Of a stretch of DNA of 64,000 bases, positions 37,301 through 46,001 are shown piece after piece; the first letter of the stretch is position 1; each line of letters opens with the position of its first letter. Under the pieces are notes generated by a model, which did no database searches, had not been told where the DNA came from, and saw only the letters and a list, made by a program, of their open reading frames with translations. The stretch is from Paramacrobiotus metropolitanus (lineage: Eukaryota > Tardigrada > Eutardigrada > Parachela > Macrobiotidae): contig NW_026570225.1 of the NCBI RefSeq assembly GCF_019649055.1, forward strand, positions 2,914,001 through 2,978,000, read 5' to 3'. A program made the translations under genes and the position numbers.

Positions 37301-39829
37301 TGATAACGTCACAGTTCCCCAAAACCGCTCCACCCGGGGGTCGTTAAAAAAATCCGCCCCGGGTCCAAATTTCCGGACCCCCCGTACATTACTACGGCGG
37401 GTTCGTCAATAATGACCGGGTTATAATTTACGTCACGGTTCCCCAAAACCGCTCCACCCGGGGGTCGCTACAAAAATCCGCCCCGGGTTTAAATTTCCGG
37501 ACCCCCCTACATTACTACGGCGGGTTCGTCAATATTGACCGGGTTATAATTTACGTCACGGTTTCCCAAAACCGCTCCACCCGGGGGTCGCGAAAAAAAT
37601 CCGCGCCGGGTCTAAACTTCCGGTCCGCCCGTACATTACTACGGCGGGTTCGTCAATAATGACCGGGTTATAATTTACGTCACGGTTCCCCAAAACCGCT
37701 CCACCCGGGGGTCGCTAAAAAAATCCGCCCCGGGTTTAAATTTCCGGACCCCCCCTACATTACTACGGCGGGTTCGTCAATATTGACCGGGTTATAATTT
37801 ACGTCACGGTTTCCCAAAACCGCTCCACCCGGGGGTCGCGAAAAAAATCCGCCCCGGGTCTAAACTTCCGGTCCTCCCGTACATTACTACGGCGGGTTCG
37901 TCAATAATGACCTGGTTATAATTTACGTCACGGTTCCCCAAAACCGCTCCAACCGGGGGTCGCTAAAAAAATCCGCACCGGGTCTAAATTTCCGGACCCC
38001 CCATTCATTACTACGGCGGGTTCGTCAATAATGACCGGGTTATAATTTACGTCACGGTTCCCCAAAACCGCTCCACCCGGGGGTCGCGAAAAAAATCCGC
38101 CCGGGTCTAAATTTCCGGACCTCCCATACATTACTACGGCGGGTTCGTCAATAATGACCGGGTTATAATTTACGTCACGGTTCCCCAAAAACGCTCCACC
38201 CGGGGGTCGCTAAAAAAATCCGCACCGGGTCTAAATTTCCGGACCCCCCGTACATTACTATGGCGGGTTCGTCAAAAAGGACCGGGTTAGGTTTTGAATT
38301 TTAAACTACCTTCTCAATTGTTTCAGCGGGGGGCTGCGCCCCCCGCACCCCCTGCTTATTGGGGCTCCGCCCCAAACCCCGGCCAGGGGCTTCGCCCCTG
38401 GACCCCGGGAACCCGGCTCTCCGGTTCGTCACGTCACACATTTTAAATTAAAAACGCTTCGCTCGCTTCGCTCGCTCGCTTGATTAAACGTAAGCTTGTT
38501 CTCTTGCTTGCTTGATTATGATGATGTAACTCTGTCAAGGCTCAAAACCCGGCCAGATAGTATTCATTTCTTTATTGATCCAGTGCACTATCACTATTTC
38601 GAATTCATACCTTATAGACTGATATTTCGGCTTTCTTTTTCGGGTAGCGGATATCGTAAAAATTATCTGCATGTACAGCCAAAGGGAATGCTTTCAAGGT
38701 TGAGAGAATCATGAACTGATTTTCATATAAAATTTGTGTTTGCCCTATTGCATGCACCGATCATGTTTCGACGAAATATAGATGTTATTCTAATAAATAT
38801 GCATTCAAATTCAAATAAAATGGCCATGGACCAAAAGAAACGCGGAGGCGAAGCCGAGGCTGTTTCTTGTATAGTATAACAGTACGTAACGGAAAGTGTT
38901 TTCTCTGCAACTATGGTTGTTACTTCGAATATTATTTGTATCATTGCATGCATCCTGCTGTATGTAGGTAAAGTGTATTGTACGTAATATCACATTGCAA
39001 CAAGTAGAATCAAGGATTATGAATTTCATTCGGCAGGATTAAGAAATTTCATAATTCCAATTTAACTGGATTTGCGTAGTATACAGCATGTTCTACGACT
39101 ACTTCGTTAACCAGTAAGAGCAGCTACAGAGCCGTAAATACTGGATACGGTGCATCGTACGTAATTTTGTGAAACTTGATTGCAACATTTAGTATTTACT
39201 ATTGATTTTGCTACAATTTCTAATGTAAGTTGTTAAAACTTGAAGCGTAGGAATAGAGGATGTTATAATTTGGCTGTGGTTGAATTTGTAGTACATCCGA
39301 TTCTCTAAGTGGTTCACTTTATCCTCGGCATCATTTTCGAAAAGAAGGAGAAAACGTTTCATTTTTCGGCGACACCCGAGAAGCCGGCTCGCATAACGCG
39401 GCTATCGAAATGGTGCGTGACGGACGAGCCGAAGGAGCAACAGTTAACTCTGCAGTGGCATTCATGTACTTCCAACGAAACCCACAAGCTCGCAATGATA
39501 TTTTTATCAAACTAACGCTGCCCGGATCCCTGCCAATTTATCCGATCGTCGTCGACAAGAAGTTGTCCGGTAAGAAGATACACATTCACGATTTTTACAA
39601 GTACAACCAATTCATAACACAATCTCTGTTTGCGTAACACTTCGCAGCGGAAACCAAGCAGAAACTAAAAGACGCCTTCTTAAGTATTGCCCAAGACACA
39701 AAGATGAAAACAAAACTTGATCGTTACGGAGTGGATGGATTTGCCCCAACTTATGAAGAAATGTACAATCTTGAGCAAGATATCGTAAATGACCTTAAAA
39801 AAGCCGCTTTAAATGTCCCATTTTATTAA
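31361..39829 (+). CDS. PhnD-like (phosphate/phosphonate-binding protein type) gene with introns
   Basis: Six exons join in frame: 31361-31506, 31769-31830, 31919-32069, 32139-32189, 39292-39569, 39648-39829 (TAA), giving about 289 residues. The product matches the periplasmic substrate-binding fold of bacterial phosphonate/phosphite ABC transporters (PhnD-like, Pfam PF12974). Landmarks in order are GALHRHPNAHGKPIYFSDVVLR, FRNARGTAWAYSTSDSLSGS, FFGDTREAGSHNAAIEMVRDG, ATVNSAVAFMY, LPGSLPIYPIV and, at the end, RYGVDGFAPTYEEMYN. There is no signal peptide (start MGDQTGCTIPLRVF), so it should be cytosolic and cannot act as a transporter subunit as in bacteria. Its substrate in animals is unknown. 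Intron 4 is 7.1 kb (32190-39291) and full of repeats; the other introns are 69-262 nt. Bacterial origin followed by intron gain is an inference. Confidence 0.82.
32190..34199. other. First part of PhnD-like intron 4
   Basis: AT-rich intronic sequence. Two open stretches (about 32847-33041, Asp/Asn-rich, and 33094-33411) have no recognisable domain and no splice context. I regard them as chance frames or very old repeats. Confidence 0.35.
34200..34975. repeat. Imperfect tandem repeat, units of about 161-182 bp, GC-rich core
   Basis: The core GCTGCTCCGCTCGCTGCGCT, followed by CGCCGCAGCTCGGCGTAGCC and TTCGGCT...CCTTCGGTTT, recurs near 34339, 34499, 34681 and 34848. A partial copy is near 34205. 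The cores are separated by AT-rich spacers with AACAAAA...CTGAACTGTAAG...ATCTCTTC. A diverged further copy is at about 36125-36215, on the other side of the retroelement remnant. The repeat may belong to that element. Confidence 0.75.
34985..36055 (+). pseudogene. Decayed retroelement: C-terminal nuclease-like region of a reverse-transcriptase protein
   Basis: Conceptual translation with frame changes gives a conserved order: EPHDCVKCLKRVDGYGHHG with LSC, GRHPRHGGLNSIICRA, a lone EP, RRPDGCTAFAWKRG, LAWDVTCVDT, then in a second frame FETLGPWGPSA, and finally VQRGNAASVLGT. From memory, this array (CxxC...H...C zinc-like cluster, then E...RPD...WDxT, like a PD-(D/E)XK nuclease) follows the reverse transcriptase in some metazoan retroelements. 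Stop codons at about 35084 and 35243 and shifts at about 35790 and 35980 show that it is dead. No reverse-transcriptase domain remains here. The exact element class is uncertain. Confidence 0.65.
36125..36215. repeat. Outlying copy of the 34.2-35.0 kb repeat core
   Basis: TTTTACTTCCAGCTCCGCTT, then GCTGCGCTCGCTAGCGCC and GGCGTCGCCTTCGGC, match the tandem-repeat core, with more divergence. It lies directly downstream of the retroelement remnant. Confidence 0.6.
36240..37085. repeat. Degenerate GGTAAC/GTTACC-rich simple sequence
   Basis: Words such as GTAACGGTAAC, CGTTACC and GGTAACAGTAA recur in both orientations (for example around 36310-36350 and 36780-37080). This gives many small inverted repeats. 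It reads as a worn satellite leading into the 124-bp array. Confidence 0.5.
37090..38290. repeat. 124-bp satellite, about 10 tandem copies
   Basis: The marker CGTCAATAATGACC (or ATATTGACC) recurs at about 37153, 37277, 37404, 37527, 37651, 37775, 37899, 38023, 38145 and 38270, a period of 122-127 bp. Each unit also holds TTCCGGACCCCC, TACATTACTACGGCGGG, TTATAATTTACGTCACGG and CTCCACCCGGGGGTCGC. Copies 4-5 and 6-7 form an almost identical pair of ~248-bp dimers (variants ATATTGACC and GGTTTCCC alternate), which points to recent homogenisation. The minus-strand open frame across it is a by-product of the unit. Confidence 0.92.
38328..38399. repeat. Three consecutive GC-rich hairpins
   Basis: GGGGGGCTGCGCCCCCC (38328-38344), GGGGCTCCGCCCC (38361-38373) and AGGGGCTTCGCCCCT (38385-38399) are perfect small palindromes with a shared GGCT-N-GCC-like centre. 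They lie just after the 124-bp satellite, followed by CGCTTCGCTCGC repeats at about 38453-38478. Confidence 0.85.
39822..39827 (-). promoter_or_regulatory. Candidate polyadenylation signal of KICS2 (AATAAA on minus strand)
   Basis: TTTATT on the plus strand reads AATAAA for the minus-strand KICS2 transcript, 88 nt beyond its stop. It overlaps the last codons of the PhnD-like gene, so the two 3' ends may overlap. Confidence 0.45.
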
Positions 39830-39855
39830 TCACAGACAGAAATGTGCACTATTAA

Positions 39856-39861
39856 AATAAA
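39856..39861 (+). promoter_or_regulatory. Candidate polyadenylation signal of the PhnD-like gene
   Basis: AATAAA lies 27 nt after the TAA of the PhnD-like gene and before the KICS2 stop on the other strand. Confidence 0.55.
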
Positions 39862-39914
39862 AGCACAAACATCGATAGGAGTATAAAATAACTTCAATAT
39901 CTACCATTAAAGTT

Positions 39915-42601
39915 TTAAACAGGCTTTAACGATTCCAGTACAGCGGAACCACGTAACTGAGTGACCATATCGCTGAGGAAAAGGTTCACCGCGGAATCCT
40001 TCTCCGACTTCTTAATTTCAAAAATCAACACGATGTAAAATCGCTCTTCTATTCTGGCAATAAAATATGTCCGCTCCATAGTCTGTAATATAAAATCTTC
40101 CCTTCAAAATTGACGTCATCTCGAAAGCGTTTAACAATAGATAAACGTAACTCTAAAAGCACTACGAGAAAAATATGCATACAATAACTTACATCAAAAA
40201 CGCATAAAATTACTTCTGCGGTATTTCAAAATTCATATTGTAAGAATGCTGCTGTCTTGAGGTGTTGACATTTTGTTGGCACGTTTGCTTAGTAAATCAA
40301 CACAATAAAAATTAAACAAGACAATAAAAATTTTTTCACATTAATATAATTAAATTACGGGCAAAACCAGTCTGCTAAGAATTTTACAACAAATTCTAAT
40401 CCTCTCGAGATTCCCGGCAAGTAGTGCTGCAAACTCGCTTATACTTACGATTTTATTTTCTTTTTCAATCTTGTCATAAGTGGATATAGCATTATCGGGT
40501 CCTTCGAACTGATCGGATCTACTAGCCAAAATCATCACAATGGACGGCCAGTGTTTCGTAGGTCTTTCCTAGATATTGTACATCAATAATTACGTAGTAA
40601 TTCAGAGTTAATTTTACGGCCAAAAGTTATACCGCAGGATAACTGAATATCACAGGATAAGTGTCCAAACCAGTCGGCTTCTCGATTTCGGCGCCTGGAA
40701 AGCGATAACCGGGACCTCGGTAGTCCATGCCATTTGTATCCAGAACCAAACAGATGTGCGATGCATCACTTTTCCTTTGGAATGTCGCTATCCTGAAACA
40801 ACGAAAAGGACTTACAAGCCTTAGCATATTTTAGCCTTATGGTTAGCTGAAGTTTCCACTTAAGTCAATCAACCGTTTTAAGATCTCAGAGTATTTATCA
40901 ACCGAGCGCCGCATGCATAAGCTTACTTGCTGTAATAATCTGGATTATTCCTAGTTAAAAGGGTTCGGAATTCAGCCGCCAAACCAGTTTGCTTGCTCAG
41001 CACATCGTGGAAGTACAGGCTAAACTGCAAGCAAAGAAACTGTTAACTAATAAGCAAACGCACTGATGGAAGTTTTCTTATGTGATACCTTGGCCAATAG
41101 AGCCGTCTGATACTTCACAAACCATGTATACAGAGCCGGTGGAGAGATACTTTTCAAAGGAGCGATTTTGTAATTCGCCGGAAGTGAGGACTCAGGAGCC
41201 TGGACACTGGTAGGCCATAGCGCCAGTCGACGATGGGCCTGATTAATGTGCACCAACGATGCCAGGAAGTCCCAGTTGGCCATGCTCAGCTGGGCATCAA
41301 TCAAACTCTTGAGAATCTCTGTCTCGTACCTGTAAAAATGCGGCAGAATGATAACACTTCAGCACAAATTTATGCAAAGCAGGTGATTAGTAACTTCTAC
41401 TATCTCACGAAAATGCTGATTCCAGGATAGCAAGACAGGGATGATGGAATTTCTTCCCGTACGCACCGATGACCATGTCCACCAATCCGTTGACTTCCGG
41501 ATATCGATTTGTTCTGTCCAGTCCCATCTCGTGCAGCCTTTCATACCTGTCGAATAGAAAAGAAATACGGTGACGGGACCGAAATATCATACAGATTTCA
41601 CGACACTATCGCCCTAAATGAAGTCGTCAGATATAACTAAAAAAAATGTCGAATTCAGAGGTTTCGAATTTGGACTTAAAAAGCGGACGCCTAACAGCAA
41701 AGCTGTCAATTTTCAGCAGTTTACGGCTGCTGTCTTTCGGTACTTGTTCTCATGTGAGAACGTTCCAGACTCCAGTGTCCCCAGTTTTTTTTTCATTTTA
41801 GACGTGTTTTCGTGCCACTACCATCCGAATTCGTCAAAACCAGGAATTACAATCACGTGAAAGTCGATAACAACTGCACAACGTACACATCGCACATGTC
41901 CAGTCGGGCCGCGGTGAAGTGGCTCAACTGGGTGCACAAATGGCTGAGAACAGGAGGAGCAAGATCGTCAGAGTAACCCTCAAGTGGTGGTAATCCGCGA
42001 AGCGCGTCCACTGTTTTTTCTAAATCATGTTTGATTTGCCCGTACAACGATCTCATTGGGAGCTGTAAACGAAATATCACGTCGAATTAATAACCGCGGA
42101 CACAAAATTCAAGAAAAACCAACCGCACTGCATTATTTAATGATGGTATCACTCTGACCTACTCAGATATCACAGGAGTGTAAAAAGAAAATACAAAAAA
42201 CTAATACACGATGCGACCATCACGAATCGTACCTCTTTATTCCGGAAGGCTTTCTTGTTATTTGGTGTTTGTGTCAGGAAGACCAACATCATATAACCCT
42301 TTTCTGCAAGGCTCAACTGACTCAAGCTAACCACAAACTGACTCCACACTGCCGCAAAGCCTTGCGGATTTTTGATTGCATCCTTCTCCCGATCCTAGAG
42401 AACAAGATACATAAAAGTGAAGATAACAAACAACTGGAAACCGTAAAAGGACGGATAACGTAACAGATCACCATTGATAAAAAGACTGAAAGAGGAAACT
42501 AGTTTTAAGTTACTCACGCATATCTCCTTCGCACGGTCGAAGGAAAACCGGCCAAGGGAATAAAAGATATGGTCCAAAACCTTCCGCTGCTCCGATTGCA
42601 T
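39915..42601 (-). CDS. KICS2: KICSTOR complex subunit 2 (C12orf66 homologue)
   Basis: Nine exons join in frame: 42518-42601, 42233-42394, 41887-42062, 41409-41546, 41089-41329, 40927-41024, 40633-40792, 40449-40568, 39915-40082 (TAA). They give 448 residues, close to the 445 of human KICS2. Matching stretches include FYSLGRFSFDRAKE, LSLAEKGYMMLVFL, GAYGKKFHHPCLAILES, FSLYFHDVLSKQTG, GPGYRFPGAEIEKP, RPTKHWPSIVMIL and FYIVLIFEIKKSEKDS. KICSTOR (KPTN, ITFG2, KICS2, SZT2) tethers GATOR1 to lysosomes and so restrains mTORC1 when nutrients are low. The ATG at 42601 is the first in exon 1. The gene is divergent from RPL5 across 371 bp and convergent with the PhnD-like gene with only 85 bp between the stops. 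Confidence 0.93.
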
Positions 42602-42972
42602 TGTTCAGAAAAATTAATGTGGACCGGCTGATTAGAATACGAAAAAATTGTTCTAATAATGATTTCAAAATTTTGCATGGTAAAAACCGTAAAAGTAAGA
42701 AAACATTACAGAAAAAGTTATAATCCAACTCAGAATCCAACGACCAACAGAAAATATGCGATCTCTGGACAGAATATTGTTCCCGCCTTGGTACGGTGGT
42801 TTTATTAATGCGCACTCGAGCACGGGACAATATTCCGGTGCCAGTGTGCCCAATGCGCGACGCAGTGTGCATTCGTCAGCATGCGTGCTCCGGATATTCC
42901 GGCTGAATTTCAGTGCAGGGTCTTCGCAAATCGTAGGAATTTTTTTGCAGAGACCTAACGAACAACTCCAGA
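42602..42972. promoter_or_regulatory. Shared 371-bp divergent interval of KICS2 and RPL5
   Basis: The two start codons point away from each other across this stretch, so it must hold both promoters and 5' UTRs. A TTTTTTTGCAG acceptor-like site shortly before the RPL5 ATG (about 42940-42950) hints at a 5' UTR intron. I see no clear TATA box. Confidence 0.5.
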
Positions 42973-45143
42973 ATGGTACGTAGTGGCATTCTTTCCAGAG
43001 ATGAAGTTCTGTCTCAATAACGATTTTGTAGGGTTTCGTGAAAGTGGTGAAGAACAAAGCGTACTTCAAGCGCTTCCAGGTCAAGTTCCGCCGACGACGA
43101 GGTACGTGAGGAATTTATCGGATGATTGGTGACCATTAGTTTCTCTTTGATATGTATCGCGAAAGTTAAGAGTTTCTTCGCCCTCGCTTTGTCGTGCATC
43201 GGGAATTCATTTCAGAGGGCCGCACTGACTATCAGGCCAGGAAGGCCTTGATCACCCAAGATAAGAACAAGTACAACACGCCCAAGTACCGCATGGTGGT
43301 CCGCATCACAAACAGGGACATCATCGCACAGGTCGGTGTTGTGTTTCGTGAATTGTATAGGCTGGCGTCATACGGACTGCAACGAACTATTTTTTAGATT
43401 ATTTATGCGAAAATCGAGGGTGATAAGGTTCTGTGTGCGGCGTATGCACATGAGCTACCCCGGTTCGGTATCAGCTTGGGTTTGACGAACTATGCTGCAG
43501 CCTACGCGACTGGTCTCCTTTTGGCACGCCGAGTGAGTGAGAGTGATTAGGTTTGTATTGTAAGCTTGAATACATATATTAACATCAAATCTTTCAGCTT
43601 CTCAAGCAACTGAAGTTAGATAAGGTCTACGAAGGAACGACCGAAATAACCGGAGAGGAAACTCACGTCGAAGATGTTCCTGGAAAACCGGGCGCGTTTA
43701 AATGCTATTTGGATGTTGGCTTGAGTCGTACCACTACCGGCGCCAAGATTTTTGCTGCTATGAAAGGAGCAGTAGATGGCGGCTTGAATATCCCTCATAG
43801 GTACTGCTTCGCTCTTGTGAATTGTATCAGATTCGTAATTGCAGAAAATGTTTTAAAATCGTAGTCGCCGGATATGTTTAAAGCCTTCTGTTGTTCAAAA
43901 TAAATTTAGTTTGACTTTAGGAGGAAGTATTGTTTAACGTTGCCTTCTGACTGCAAAGCGGTTTTGATTTACGGCGTTTACTCGTATGATTTTTTCAGTA
44001 ACCGACGTTTTCCGGGATACGATTCTGAAGGAAAGAAATTCGACGCAGAAGTGCACCGACGACACATTTTCGGTGGTCATGTGGCAAACTACATGACTTC
44101 TTTGAAGGTAAATAAACATGATATTATCTAGGCTGCGACATGATATTTAAAGCTGAATGGATACCTAATAAGCGGTTCATTCGAACTTTATTTTAAAAAT
44201 GTTATTCAAGCCGAATGCCTGTGTTTAAATGCGAAAAGTCCTGTGAAGCGTTTTTTTTACATAAACTTATCATGGCCTGACAAATATAATTTGGAAAATA
44301 ACTTCCGTTGCCCATAAGTTTATTGTTTGACACAATACGTAAAATAGAACACTTCAAAACCCTCTGGCAACAGTTACCGCGATCTGCGGCGCGGCGGGGC
44401 AAAGTTACTAGTATACCTCAATGCTCCATGGTATTATTACTTACTGCGTATGAGTGGAAGTGGGGTACTGCAGCTTCCTCGGAGGGTCTTTCCTAATGTT
44501 TACGTGAAATTTCGTTATTATTAGGATGAAGATGATGATGTTTTCAAGAAACAGTTTGGCCGATTTGTGACTGCCGGAATTACCCCTGATAAGGTGAGGG
44601 TTTGTGTTAGGGTCACGAACCACAATGTGATTGAACGAGCATTTTGTACAGTTTGCATTAATTTGGATAAAGTATCCAAAACAGATGTAATAAGTGCGAC
44701 CGGATTGGAATATTTAGATGATTCCTCAGTAGAAAAAGCCTCTATGCCTGTCACGCAGTTTTGGAGTGTTGGGTAACAATTTTTTCGCTGCTGTTCTTGT
44801 AGGTTGAAGGCGTATACAAGGCGGCTCATGCCAAGATTCGAGCCGATCCTTCACCACAAAAGAAGGAGAAGAAAGAAAGTACTGGGAAATCGAAACGGTA
44901 AATTCATGCCTACTGACTTTAGAATATTTTACGGTAATGGTACTGCTTTGTTGCGCAGACTTGCGCTTGATTACTAGGATAGATTGTAGATTAGTTATTT
45001 CGATTTTGACATGTATCTTTAGTGATATTTTTTGTTTTGTTGTGTCTAGATTCAATCGTGCGAAATTGTCCAAGGCAGAGCGACAAAATCGGGTTCAGCA
45101 AAAGAAAGTCCAACATAAGAAAAAGATCGGCCAGGAAGAATAA
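42973..45143 (+). CDS. RPL5: 60S ribosomal protein L5 (uL18)
   Basis: Nine exons join in frame: 42973-42975 (the ATG alone), 43032-43101, 43216-43331, 43398-43532, 43598-43800, 43999-44107, 44525-44593, 44803-44897, 45050-45143 (TAA). The total is 297 residues, the same as human RPL5. The sequence is strongly conserved: [105 protein letters not shown]. The C-terminus is Lys-rich. RPL5 carries 5S rRNA into the large subunit together with RPL11. An exon holding only the ATG is typical of ribosomal protein genes. Shadow frames in introns are not coding. RPL5 introns host snoRNAs in vertebrates; I could not show one here. Confidence 0.97.
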
Positions 45144-45200
45144 ACCGTGTATTTTTATTAATTGTCGTTCTGTTACACATTCTATACAACCATCGATTTG

Positions 45201-45206
45201 AATAAA
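45201..45206 (+). promoter_or_regulatory. Polyadenylation signal of RPL5
   Basis: AATAAA lies 58 nt after the RPL5 stop, in the 180-bp gap before the convergent NAA40 gene. Confidence 0.65.
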
Positions 45207-45323
45207 GACAACTGCGTTGAAAACTGGGACTGTGCAAAAATTTGCCCATCATACGTGAGTGCCACAGCAATCAAAACACAATACAACTGCATTTAAAGAG
45301 GGAGCATGCATTACCAGGATTAA

Positions 45324-46001
45324 TCAGTTCGCTAAAGTGGGCTTACTGAAAATATAATGAGGTTCGGGTTCCTCGCAGGACGGCGAAGTTTCATCAAACG
45401 TATATCCCAGATCCATATAAAAACGAATCGCTCGTGGGTTATGACGTAGCACAGTGAGCACAACTTTCTTCATTTTCCAGTGAGCAGACATCGTTTCCAG
45501 CATGAGCATAATTTTGCTGCCAATTTTTTCAGAACGGTATTGCTGCTCGACTTGCAGCTCGTAGCAGTAGAGCACTTCTACGCCGTAATCGATAACAAAT
45601 CGAAAATGACAGAAACCTGCCAGGGAGGAATTTTTGTAGTCTTTGGCGATGAGATACCACGCACCAGATTCTGTCATTTCCTTGTATTTCGCCGTTGGAT
45701 TCCAGCCCCATGCGCACGACTCGTATAAAGACTTCATGTTCTGCTCCGTTAAACTAAACATCCATTCGACAATGTGTGGCTCCTTCTCCTTAAGGCGCTT
45801 AACAGAATGACATTCCAAAGTGATTTCATGGTTTTTCGGTGTGGCGAAGATGGTTACTTCAGGTTTGCAGCACGACGAAGGATCGCTGTGATGTTGCGCC
45901 TCTCTGACCCGACGTTCTGCTGTGTATAAACGACCACTGAATCGTTTGGCCATGGCCGAACGGACACCCTTCAGAAACCGACTTCTTCGAACACGCACCA
46001 T
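45324..46001 (-). CDS. NAA40: N-alpha-acetyltransferase 40 (NatD, histone H4/H2A N-terminal)
   Basis: A single exon of 225 residues starts at the ATG at 46001 (the open frame extends one codon further only as TTG). It has a GNAT fold with NAA40-type landmarks: SLTEQNMKSLYESCAWGW, ESGAWYLIAKD, FCHFRFVIDYGVEVLYCYEL, IGSKIMLMLETM, MKKVVLTVLRHNPRAIRFY and LGYTFDETSPS. The acetyl-CoA-binding turn reads YRSEKIGSK. NatD acetylates the N-terminal Ser of histones H4 and H2A. The start is Arg-rich (MVRVRRSRFLKGVRS) and differs from the vertebrate myristoylated MGRKSSKAKEKK start, so localisation may differ. The gene is convergent with RPL5. Confidence 0.92.
   Translation of the reverse strand: MVRVRRSRFLKGVRSAMAKRFSGRLYTAERRVREAQHHSDPSSCCKPEVTIFATPKNHEITLECHSVKRLKEKEPHIVEWMFSLTEQNMKSLYESCAWGWNPTAKYKEMTESGAWYLIAKDYKNSSLAGFCHFRFVIDYGVEVLYCYELQVEQQYRSEKIGSKIMLMLETMSAHWKMKKVVLTVLRHNPRAIRFYMDLGYTFDETSPSCEEPEPHYIFSKPTLAN

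Noticed and set aside
37928-38188. 86-aa minus-strand frame with internal repeats
   Set aside because: It is the translation of the 124-bp satellite unit.
44108-44802. Possible snoRNAs in RPL5 introns
   Set aside because: I could not find paired C/D boxes with terminal stems or a convincing H/ACA pattern.
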